A DNA stretch of 64,000 nucleotides, taken from the NCBI GenBank assembly GCA_946800325.1, contig OX326959.1:11414862-11478861 (forward strand), in the 5' to 3' direction. The stretch is from Luzula sylvatica. Lineage: Eukaryota > Streptophyta > Magnoliopsida > Poales > Juncaceae. The notes under the pieces are model-generated. The model did no database searches. It was not told where the DNA came from and worked only from the letters and a program-made list of their open reading frames with translations. Both the position numbers and the translations under genes were made by a program. Shown here one piece after another: positions 12,442 through 23,269 of this stretch. Within the stretch, counting starts at the first letter, position 1; each line of letters opens with the position of its first letter.

Positions 12442-14990
12442 TTTTGGCATTGCCGTCTTGGCCATATAAACGAGATTCGCGTATCTAGATTCCATATGAT
12501 GGATTGCTAGAATCATTCGAATTAGATTCGATTGATTAATGCGATACTGACTTATTAGGCAAGACGACAAAGGGCATCATTCTCCAAAGGTTGGAGAAAG
12601 ATCCAACGAATTATGGGAACTTACATTCACATGTAGATGATCCGATAAGTTCCGAGGCAAGAGGAGGCTATCAGTATTTTGTTATGTTTATGGACGGTTA
12701 AAGTAGATATGGAAATATCTATTTAACGCGTGCCGAAACGGAGACTTTTGAAAGGTTCAAAGAGTTTCAAAAACGAAATACAAAATCAACTAAGCAAGAA
12801 AATCAATGCTTTTCGATAGGATCGATAAGGCGAGTATTTGAGCTAAACTTTTCGATAGGATCGAAGAGGCGATATTTGAGTTATGAATATTGATGATCAT
12901 TTATGATTGTGGAATCGTTTCACGATGGCCTTTATTCAGAACATTGAGACGTGTCCGAAATGAGGAAATGAACGCATGTTGGACATGGTTCGATAAATGA
13001 TAAATCAATAGGATCTCCCAAAAATGTTTTGCGGATACGCCCTTGAGACAGCGCCACTAATGAATGGTTGCATATATGATATGGACCATAAACCTTCTAA
13101 TCGGTATAAAAGACGCCATATGAGATATGGATCGGAATGGTTCCGAAGTTGTCATTTGTACAGATTTGTGGATGTGAGTATATTTCGAAATTTGTTTCGG
13201 TTAAACTCAATCCCAAATCTGAAAATTGTTCGTTTATGACATATATCCTTAAGGAAACTAAAGGGTATTAGTTCTAACGTCCCGACGAAAATGAGATTTT
13301 CGTGGCTCGAAGAGATGCCTTCTTGGAGGAGGACTCGATGCGCACAAGTTTGAAACTTGATGTTGCTAATCTCTATGCGGGCTAGTGGGAGTAGAATAAA
13401 TCTCGAAAGAGTTCGAGATCTGAAAATGAACATTATACCGATGAATGTTGACACGGCTTCATCAAGAGTTGAGGAACGCAAGTCGAACACACAAAGAAAT
13501 TTTTCGTAGATCAAGTAGGCTATATCATAAGCCGATAAATACGGATTTATCGTGGCTAATGATGATAGATTGAAATCATATGATGATTCGATATCCTACA
13601 AGGATGCTATGAAAAGTTGATTTCACATGACATGGTGTCATGAAATCTGAGATTCGATCCATGTAAATTATCAAGTTTAGAACTTGATTTCATTACTTTC
13701 TGGGTTAGACCCGTGAAATGTGAGTGGGTTTTTCAAGATGAAGAACCTACATGGATAGGAATACGCATATATGTAAAGCGAGGCTTTTTGCGAAGAGTTT
13801 CATGAAATTTATAGTCGGACTATGAAGAAACGTTTTCGCATGTTGCCATGCTTTCACATTCTCGAAATTATGTTTGCCATGGTCGCGTATTATGACTATG
13901 TGATGTGGCAAAATGGATGTCAAAACCGAATTTCTTGACAGAAATTTTATGAAAGGATGTGTACTTGACACAACCTTACGGTTTTGTCGATTCATAAGAA
14001 TCGGGGATAAGATATGCACGCTTTAACGATCCATATGATGGATTAGAGAAAGCTTCTCGGAATTGGAATATTCGTTTTGACGAAGTTATAAACTGTTATA
14101 AAATTGTCGAAACGAATGGAAACTTTGTGTACACATGAAGGTTAGTGGGAGCTGCGTTATATTTCTTGTAACGACAAAGGATTTAGACGAGACCGCTTAT
14201 GAATTAAGCGTGAAGATCTATAGGATAGATCTAAGAAGTTCCTCGTTCTATGTTATAGCACATATATCGACATATTGTTGAAAATGGTTTACAACATGTA
14301 AACTCCTTGGAGGAGTTAAATAGAAATGTCGAATGACAGAAATTTTCAATGGCTCGATGTGAGACATCAAGCAACGCAAAAAGTAATAATATGATGCCTT
14401 ACATTTGATGTTAGGATCTATTATATCTGTCATGATATGTATGTGGCTATCTGTCAAACAAATAAAGCGTCTAGTTCACCGTCAATAAAATTCATGGGAA
14501 TCACATGAGTTTGAATGTAATTCGATTACATGAGACTAACTCTTGTGAATGTATAATGGCTATACAAATATATACATAATGGTTATGTATATTTAAACCC
14601 ATCGGGATTTGTATTGATAGAGGTGAAGTTTATCCTTGAATACTTTGCGAAAGAATTCAGGATTTTTTATCTATAATGGTGTGGAGGACGTGTTGGTTAT
14701 AAAGAGTTATAACAAGAACAGTTTCCAAAGATTAAGCACGTCCAAATATGTAGCACGACTTTCGATCACAAAGTGTGTACATGTTTTACTTAAATGAAAA
14801 CGCGGTTATGTGGAAAGGTTCCACAAGGCCAATAGTTTATGATTCTATTTACGGTGGCGAGTATATTGCGGTTATTAATCGCAAAAGAAAGTGGTATGGA
14901 TCAAGGATACATGACCAAACTCTAGTAGTCACGAGTTATCGGATTTATGGTTGTTTATTGCATGAGACGCAATAGTACAAGCCAAAAATG
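12442..14990 (+). pseudogene. Broken copia gag-pol remnants
   Basis: Short fragments in different frames identify the former polyprotein. FWHCRLGHIN at 12442 matches the GAG-pre-integrase motif. GGYQYFVMFM followed by a stop and SRYGNIYLTRAETETFERF at about 12665-12770 matches the integrase core. KARLFAKSF near 13770 and YEETFSHVA with DVYLTQPYGFV near 13820-13985 match reverse transcriptase. NENAVMWKGSTRPIVYDS and GEYIA at about 14794-14875 match RNase H. Many stops and frameshifts separate them, and no stretch could encode a working protein. The gag part (about 11000-12400) is too decayed to delimit. Confidence 0.8.
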
Positions 14991-16376
14991 CCGAGGTCAC
15001 AACCACTTCTAGCCAATACTCAGAAAATTTCATTTGATCCATGAAATTTTGTGAAAATATGTGATCGTAGGTATTGGAAATGTTCCAATCCTGATGATGA
15101 TTAACACTAGCGGGAACGTGCGGACCCGTTTACAAAACCGCTCTCTCTAGTCGCGCGTGACTGTCATGCGATGACTATGGGTATGGAGATACCTAGAGGA
15201 GGAAGAAGAGAGTAGAGTGTAGTTATCTAATACGATAGTCCTCGCAGGTTATGGGTATGGAGATACCCATAGGTAAACGTTGTATCACCCAAATACTTAG
15301 TCCATATGAATGCATCCCTTTTAAAAATTTTGTTTACTTAAATATGCATTCACCTTATATGAAAAATGTGTGCTGGGTTGTGTAATATGATTACATGAAC
15401 CTTGATTTGAACTTGTGTGGACGTCGACATGGTTGAGGACTATGTGCAGCAAAACCGTCACACTTAAAGTGTCATTTCTAAACATCCCTAGTCGCGGATC
15501 AGCTTGCTTAAGAGAGAAACATTTCTATTATTGGATAATAGACTGAACGCGTACACTAGTACGTTTGCCGAGGAGATGATTATGTTTTGCTAATCATGGG
15601 ACAAGGTGCTTGTCGAATCGGGAACGTAGATATATGTTAGGTTACATGTATTGGATATGACCGAAGCCGCGAGACCATGACATGGTTTAGTCATTATAGA
15701 TGGACTTGCGACGGATGGGGTTTTAGGTTCTTCAAACTTGAGGGGATCATTGATTGAGTTACGTGCGTAACACAATGCTTTGATATGATCTTACGCTCAC
15801 CGTAACAGGGAGTTAAAAGGGTCATCATTGGGTATTGTCCGAAACACGGAATTCAATGTGAGTCTCCAAGATAGGAATTGTTTATTCCGAAAGGAAGAGA
15901 TATCTCTTAGGCGCCGCTCGATGAGTCGATTAACGAAAACTGTGGCCACAGTCAATGATATTAATGGTTAATATCGATTGAAATTTGTTAACTCAACTCG
16001 GAATCGGGGAATAAGTGTAGTTAATCAAATTATAAGGATGACTATTACCATGCCTTTTGATTAACGGATATCGCAAACAAGAGAACTAGTAACCGTTATT
16101 CGAGATAGGCACAATGATCACAATCATTATTCGTTTAACATGGGTAGCTATGATGGAGTGACTAGATCCCGCTCATGAGCTTGTAGGCATTGGAAACAAC
16201 CTACTGCCATCGTTAAGTCGAACCTACATGGTCACACAACGAGTCGTACTAAGTCGGGCTTGATCATAAAATTGGCACATTGGATGTGCATAGCTTGGTA
16301 TTTGATACGCGAGCTATATTCTCTAAAATCGTGCGTATTGGATATGCATGAGTACCTTTTAGGTAGATCTGAAATT

Positions 16377-16387
16377 GAGTGGGAGAC
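16377..16387 (+). other. Polypurine tract of the copia element
   Basis: GAGTGGGAGAC directly precedes the 3' LTR start at 16388. A purine-rich stretch at this position primes plus-strand DNA synthesis in LTR retrotransposons. It is short and ends with a C, so the call rests mainly on position. Confidence 0.6.
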
Positions 16388-17423
16388 TGAAGGAAATACA
16401 GTTTCAGGATCAACCGTAAAAGTGTACACAAGGATAAACGAATGTAGTCGTACATTCATGGCCATAACTGTCAGTGGGAACATCCGATTTGAATGGTTCA
16501 AATTGGGTTAGATAGATAATTATATTATCTATAACCTTCATGTAGAAATATATTTCATATGAACGAAGTATCAGTGTCGTTTATGTGAAATACCGAAAGG
16601 GTGCAACAGTATGACATACAGTTAGGAAAACAGTCATAATTTTTGCATACGAACTCCAATTGGGCTGGGCCAAATTGGGTTGTGTAGATAATGAGATTAT
16701 CTACAACTTTCATGTTGGGTGATTTTCTGTCAGAGAAATTTATCAATTTCGTCTGGACAGAATACTGAACAGGTTCATGCACTTTTCTGTGTGAAAGGGT
16801 GTATATTGGATATACATGCCTCTTGGCTAATCCTGATCCTATTAGATATAAATAGGATACTTTCTCTCTCCTCACTAATCAACTGAATGCAATTCTAACT
16901 GCCCAATACACAAGAAAAAGAGCAAATTCAGATTTGATTTTTCGTGAGTGAAAAGGTGCGAAGAGAGAGAAATCGAGAAAAGAGTTTCTCGAGTGATAGA
17001 GAATCGATTAGATCGAGAAAGTTCGCCGGTGCATCGTCTAGGCAGGTGCATCCGCGACCGACGTCTTACGAATCAACGTGGATACAAGTAGAGGAACGCC
17101 GTTTGTGGTTCTTCGATTGTGATCGACTCGAGTGAGAAAGACGGTGGAAACGCTTGGACGCACGAAGACGAAGTCGAGTGAACCGGCGTAGTTAACGAGT
17201 GGTGAAGGACGCGTGGTATGGGACGCGCGGATTGTCACCAACGTGACAGGAGGAATAGAAGGCGGCGATCAACCCTTCGTGTGCCATCTATTTGGCACTG
17301 GTATAGATCTATCCTTCTATTTGCATCGTACCCTCGAAGTCATGGCGTGATCTTGGATTTAGGGAACCGGACCGGGCCTTCATATCCGCTGCGCGGGCCC
17401 GGGGTCGGGGTGAATTCCCTACA
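16388..17423 (+). repeat. 3' LTR of the copia element
   Basis: This 1,036-bp direct copy of 8955-10000 runs from TGAAGGAAATACAG to GAATTCCCTACA. By eye it differs from the 5' LTR at about 13 sites plus a 10-bp deletion near 16897. The TATA-like box is at about 16845-16852. It points toward SGR2, whose likely TATA box is about 1.04 kb past the LTR end, so read-out transcription into that promoter is conceivable. Confidence 0.95.
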
Positions 17424-18465
17424 CTAACTTTTTTAGATTCTCTCAAAACCCCCTATCTTTTTATTATGTTTTTTTAAAAATAACCATTATACCCTTTAGT
17501 TTTATTTTTTAAATTTCTATAATTTAATAAATAATGAATATATATTAAACTATTATAAAAAAATTAAAAATAAATAATACATGATATTATAATATTATAA
17601 TAAATAATATATAGTATTAAAATATTATAATAAATAATATATTGATATTAAAATATCATATTCAACAATTATTATAATATTTTAATATCAATATACTATT
17701 TATTATAATAATTTAATATCTATGTATTATTTATTATAATATTTTAATATCAATAAATAATATATGATATTAAATTATTATATCATTTGTATTGATATTT
17801 TAATATCAATAAAATTATAAATAATAAATAATGCATGATATTATATTATTATTACATTTTTATTGATATTTTAATATAAATAAAATTATAAAAAATAAAT
17901 AATGCATGTTAAAATATTATAATAAATAATACATATATATTAAATTATTATAATGAATAATATATTGATATTAAAATATTATAATAATTGTTGAAAATGA
18001 TATTTTAATATCAATATATTATTTATTATAATATTTTAATACTATATATTATTTATTATAATATTATAATATCATGTATTATTTATTTTTAATTTTTTTA
18101 TAATTGTTTAATATATATTCATTATTTATTAAATTATAGAAATTTAAAAAATAAAACTAAAGGGTATAATGATTATTTTTTAAAAAATGTAATAAAAAGA
18201 TAGGAGGTTTTTGAGATAATCTAAAAAAGTTAGGGGTGTTTTGAAGAAGTAAAAAACATAGGGAGTTTTTTAGGGAATCTAAAAAAGATAGATGATTTTC
18301 TAAAAGTAGATGGTTTTTTCAGAATTTTCGGAAAAGTGGGGGGATTTTTGAAGAATTCCCCTTGATTAAATACAGTTTGTATGACTAATAGGCAGTAATA
18401 TAGTATACGTGTCGAAGAAATAAAGGAATCAAATTATAATATTCCCTTCCTCACTCCTCTCCATT

Positions 18466-18475
18466 CATATAAAAC
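18466..18475 (+). promoter_or_regulatory. Likely TATA box of SGR2
   Basis: CATATAAAAC lies in a short unique stretch after the foldback element, preceded by a CT-rich run (TTCCTCACTCCTCTCC). Transcription would begin near 18495-18505. The leader then has a probable 5' UTR intron, GTAAGC at 18677 to CAG at 18928, leaving the ATG at 18946 near the start of the second transcribed exon. Placement is by position and motif only. Confidence 0.5.
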
Positions 18476-18945
18476 AGGACACAAAGGAATATCTCCAGTT
18501 ATGTTGAACTGGAGAAGATATGGAGATGGAAGCTAAATTCGTTTCGTATGTTTCTCGAGTTTCCTTACCATGTCGGTCGTCTCCATTGTCAAAACTTGAT
18601 TTTTTTTGCTGTGACTGAACCTACCTTTCAAACCCTAATTGAACAACACTTGGATTTCAATTTCCCTATTTGATTGGTAAGCATTCTCTTCGACAATCTA
18701 TCTCTTGATTTTTTGCGTAATTTCATCTTTTTCTGTGATTTGGAGATTGATAGGCCTGAATGAATATAATTTGATAATTTCCTGTTTTTAACTTCGCAAT
18801 TAGTGAGTTTTATGAAGCATTTTTACTGCATTCGAGTGTATCCACTCAATGTTTTTTCATTTTCACAAAACTGTTAGATCACGAGCTCAAAATTTTCTCT
18901 TTGGCAATAGTTACTCGAATACTGGCAGAACATAAAGGGGTTTAA

Positions 18946-21900
18946 ATGTCGAAAGACCAGGTGAACGGCCTGAGAAATGATGTGGACGAATCAGGAGCAT
19001 CCACATCAGCAACGGCCTATCAAGTAGACGAAACATCTCCAGATTTACTGAAAAATACTCCCTCGAATATCGCGAGATTAGAGGATGTAATCGATCAGTG
19101 CGAAGCTCGTCAAAAATACTTGGCGAAAACTAAAAGCCCTTCTGACGGCGAAGACGTTCGCTGGTACTTTTGCAAACTGCCCCTCCTCGAAAAAAGTAAT
19201 TACTTTTTAAATCTTTATGAATAATGAAGGGTTTTATTTCCAAAATTTGGGATTGTATTACTTAATTGATTAAATTGCAGGGCTTTCAGCTTCGGTACCG
19301 AGAACGGAGATAGTAGGAAAAAGCGATTATTTTCGGTTCAGTATGAGAGACTCCCTTGCACTGGAGGCCTCCTTTTTACAGGTCATCTTTCTCATTATTC
19401 ATTATTAATTACTAAACCTCATAATATCATAAAAACCCCTACAAATCTTATTATTTTATTTATTTTAGAGAGAAGAAGAGTTGCTTGCTTATTGGTGGAA
19501 AGAATACGCAGAGTGCAGCGAAGGGCCAAGTGAGTCCCATTCGTCAGAGACCGAAACCAACGAATTGTACTTGGTAGAGGAAGAGAGAGTGGGCGTGCCC
19601 GTAAAAGGCGGTCTTTACGAGGTACCAATTCGCAAAATTATCATTCTTACAGTACCAAGGACCTTTTTGAAAAATTCCCGATAAATTCTTCCTAGGTGGA
19701 TCTGACGAGGCGGCATTGTTTTCCAGTTTACTGGAACGGAGAAAATCGGCGAGTTCTGCGAGGACACTGGTACGCTCGAAAAGGCGGTCTCGATTGGATC
19801 CCATTAAGAGAAGACGTTGCTGAACAAATCGAATTAGCATACCGTATTCAGGTACGAAACATTACTTCCATAAGGGCATATTCGATATTTTTATCTTTTT
19901 GCCGTGCAAATTAGGTTTGGCACAGGAGGAAATTTCAACCTTCGGGCCTATTCGCTGCTCGTGTCGATCTACAAGGTTCCTCTCAGGTACGATACTAATA
20001 ATTTTAATAAAACCGAGGGGCAAAACCGTATTTTCAAATTTTTGGGTTTTGTAGGGTTTGCATGCACTTTTCACCGGAGAGGACGACACGTGGGAAGCGT
20101 GGCTTGTTTTCGACGATGGTTTTAAATTAGGAGCTGGAAATTCGGTTAAACTAAGACGCGGCTTTTCTACTTCTGGCTCTTCCAATCCCACTCAGGTTTC
20201 TTTTCTTTTTTTACTTTTAAAAAATCAAAAATATCATATTTACCTTTTCAAAACTTACAAATACCAAAAATATTCAAATTGTTGCCAATTTTTTATTTTA
20301 TAAATCTAATTTAACTATTATGATTTGTAGCATTTTTTAGAGGGTTAATATGATGTTTTTTATTTCTAGAGGGGTAAATATGGTTATGTAAATACTAAAT
20401 CCCCTACTTATTATTTACTTTTTTTATTAATATATTTTTTATTTTGTGATTTTTTAGGATGAGTTGAGGCAGCAGAAAGAGGAGGAAATGGATGATTACT
20501 GTTCACAGGTTAGCAAAAACCAAAACACCAAAACCACAAAATATCGAATTTACCCTTTCGGAAAAGATGAAATAAATATATTTTTTTTGAACAGGTACCA
20601 GTTGGGCATTTAGTATTCATGATTCACGGAATTGGGCAAAGATTAGAAAAAGCGAATCTAGTCGATGACGTCGGCGATTTCAGAAGAGTAACGGTGAGTT
20701 TATCCGAACGGTTCTTAACCCCTTTTCAACGCAGTACTCAACGCGTCCTTTTCATTCCTTGTCAGGTATAGTTAATATTTATTTTATTTCAAATAAATAA
20801 ATTAATATTTATTAAATAATTAAAGGCCAAATTTCATATGTACCCCTACAAATCCCCACAATTTCACGTATACCCCTGCAAAACGTGAAATATCATGTAT
20901 ACCCCTACAAAATTATTATTATTTCATGGATACCCTTTTTGTTAAATTTCTGTTAACTATTTCGTTAAAATTACCGCTAAAATTTTGCTTTTCCGATTTT
21001 ACCCCTATGTCGGAAAAATAAAAGCACAAATTAGCGGTAATCTTAAGGAATAGTTAACCGAAATCTAACAAAAAGGGCATTCATGAAATTTTGGTAGTTT
21101 TGTAGGGGTATACATATGAAATTTGGCAAAAATTAATATTATTTATTAATTTTTTTGAAGTGGAGAAAAGGGCTGAGATTTAGCGGAGAAAGTGCGGTGG
21201 AGAGAATAACTCTCGATGGCGTCAAGGGTTTAAGAGTTGCTCTCAGCGCCACCGTTCACGATGTTTTGTATTATATGAGCCCTATTTATTGCCAACAAAT
21301 TATCGACTCGGTATATTAATATTAATAATTAATATTAATAATGAAATATTGTTAATTTTGTTGTGATATTTAGGTATCGAGCCAGTTGAATAGACTGTAC
21401 ATGAAATTCCAGAAAAGAAATCCTGGTTATGATGGCAAAGTTTCTTTATACGGTCATTCTTTAGGAAGCGTGTTGACGTACGATATTCTTTGTCATCAAG
21501 AAACCCTAATTTCACCGTATCCGATGGGTTCGGTGAATTTCGAAACGCTCAACGAGCAAGAAGAGCCGATCACGGAGCGCCACGTGTCCTTTTCTGAGGA
21601 GATTGATGTCGGCACGAGTACCGGTTCCGAATTGGATAAAGATGAAGTGATATCTTGTTTGGAAGAAGAGGTAGTTAATTTTTGATATAGTATAGGGGTA
21701 TTTTTGAAATTTGTTGATTTTATGGTTTTGGATGTGTTTTTTAAGGTGAAGAGACTTAAAGCTAGAATAGAAGAACTGGAGCAAGGTACCGAATTTTTAT
21801 ATAAATTGAAATATTATTATCGAGGGTTTTTTTGATATTATTTTTTTGGTGAACAGGAAAAGAATCGAAATCTATTTTGAAAAGGCAGAGTAAATCGCAA

Positions 21901-23269
21901 GAGGAGAAAGAAATTAGTTATACTCCGTATATACGCTACACTAAACTCGATTTCAAGGTAATATTAATTATATTAATTATTATTTTTGCTGAATTTTAAT
22001 GATATAATTAATTATTAATATAGGTCGATACATTTTTTGCGGCTGGATCGCCACTCGGTGTTTTTTTGGCATTACGAAACGTTAGAATAGGGATCGGTAA
22101 AAAATAATTTATTTAATCATAATAATTTTAATTTTTAAAACGGTTTAATATTTTGTAATTTTTTTTTTTTTTAAAAAAAAAGGAAGGGGTAAGGAATATT
22201 GGGAAGACGAGAAGATTGAAGAAGAAATGCCGTGTTGTCGCCAAATGTTTAATCTTTTTCATCCTTTCGATCCCGTTGCTTATAGGTAACCCTACTAAAT
22301 TCAAATAAAACTATGGAGGGGCATTCTTGTAATTTTGAATTAGATTTATTTATGATTTTTTAATTAATGTTTCAGAATTGAGCCGTTGGTATGCAAGGAT
22401 TTTATCAAAACGCGTCCTGTTATTGTACCGTACCATCGAGGTGGCAAGAGATTGCATATTGGCTTCCAGGTTTCTCTCACCTCTCTCTCTCTCTCTCGAT
22501 TTCTTTCTCTCTCTACAAAAATTTCATGATTATTGAAATAACTAGGAATTTCGCGAAGATATTTCAACTCGTGCTCGAGCTGTGAAAAGTAGTTTAAACT
22601 CTCTGACGGTAAACTATTATATTACTATTACTCATTTCTTTTTATTTCTTTATATCTTTGGTGAATAATTAATTTTTTTTTTATTAGGAAAAAGCAATTA
22701 GTGTAATTCAACAAAAAGGCAAGGACGATACAGAAGGTACTAACAAAATGAATACTCAAATTTAAATTTGAAAATATTTAATTTATTTGTTATTGACTGT
22801 CAAAATATTTATTAAATTAGAAATAACGGAGAACCCTCATGAGAGAGAAAAATCATACGGTCAAATAATGATGGAGAGATTAACCGGCTCTGACGAGGGT
22901 AGAATCGACCATGTGCTTCAAGAGAAAACATTTCAACACCCTTATATACTCGCTCTCGGATCACACACGTAATTTTTAATTTCACAAAAATATCAAATTT
23001 ACCCTTCGAGAAACTAACATTGTCAAAATTGGTCCAGAAATTATTGGAGAGATCACGACACGGCCCTTTTCATGTTGAAGCATTTATACAAAGATATACC
23101 AGAAGAGGCTCCCTCTGACGATAGCAGTAACGGATCCGACAAAAAGCGACCCGTTAAGCTATTCTATGAACGGGACCCGTTAGGAGAAGAAACCCCTTTG
23201 ACTTTTGCAGATGGTGTTTTGATTCGAGAGTTCTCTAGAAAGGCTAAGCGGGTTATGAAAGGATCTTAA
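18946..23269 (+). CDS. SGR2: SGR2-type DDHD phospholipase A1
   Basis: Nineteen coding exons with GT-AG introns join in frame to 814 residues: 18946-19195, 19281-19381, 19469-19621, 19696-19851, 19915-19986, 20055-20195, 20458-20508, 20595-20765, 21161-21310, 21374-21670, 21746-21785, 21857-21957, 22024-22096, 22183-22285, 22376-22469, 22546-22608, 22688-22736, 22821-22968, 23038-23269. The N-terminal region (DVRWYFCKLPL, WWKEYAECSEGPSE, FPVYWNGE) and VFMIHGIGQRLEKANLVDDV are strongly SGR2-like. The lipase motif GHSLGS places the likely nucleophile at Ser444. The C-terminal DDHD domain starts at VDTFFAAGSPLGVFL (about residue 562) and includes RPVIVPYHRGGKRLHIG, GRIDHVLQEKTFQHPY and NYWRDHDTALF. 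In Arabidopsis, SGR2 acts at the vacuolar membrane and is needed for shoot gravitropism. That protein is about 930 residues as I recall, so the acidic linker between the lipase motif and the DDHD domain looks short here. All key motifs are intact. Confidence 0.95.
20825..21127. mobile_element. MITE-like inverted-repeat insertion in SGR2 intron 8
   Basis: A 303-bp segment begins GGCCAAATTTCATATGTACC and ends with its near-complement GGTATACATATGAAATTTGGC. The interior is also largely palindromic around about 20975 (TTAGCGGTAAT and its complement). It fills most of the intron between exons 8 and 9. Flanks are AT-rich and I could not settle a target duplication. A sequence with similar CATGTATACCCC-type ends lies upstream of the PPR gene at 35488-35770. 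Confidence 0.7.

Larger units (their letters stand above)
8955..17423 (+). mobile_element. Full-length Ty1/copia LTR retrotransposon with decayed coding region
   Basis: Two direct LTRs (8955-10000 and 16388-17423) begin TG and end CA. The element is flanked by the 5-bp duplication CTAAC (8950-8954 and 17424-17428). A primer-binding site TGGTATCAGAG follows the 5' LTR and a purine-rich tract GAGTGGGAGAC precedes the 3' LTR. Recognisable pol fragments run in the copia order: GAG-pre-integrase, integrase, reverse transcriptase, RNase H. All are broken by stops and frameshifts. The two LTRs differ by about 13 substitutions and one 10-bp gap, counted by eye, which implies recent insertion. It sits inside the foldback element 8821-18361. 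Confidence 0.95.
8821..18361. mobile_element. Foldback (Mutator-like?) MITE split by an LTR retrotransposon
   Basis: The left part is 8821-8954 and the right part is 17424-18361. The termini are inverted repeats beginning GGGGAATTCTTCAAAAA and ending TTTTTGAAGAATTCCCC. They are flanked by near-identical 9-bp duplications, TTCATTAAA at 8812-8820 and TTGATTAAA at 18362-18370. Without the inserted copia element it is about 1,067 bp and almost fully palindromic: the AT-rich interior (about 17460-18190) also folds on itself, and the arms carry CCCCCTATCTTTTTTAGATT-type phrases. A 9-bp duplication is typical of Mutator-like elements. There is no transposase. The right end lies about 105 bp upstream of the likely SGR2 TATA box. 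Confidence 0.8.
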
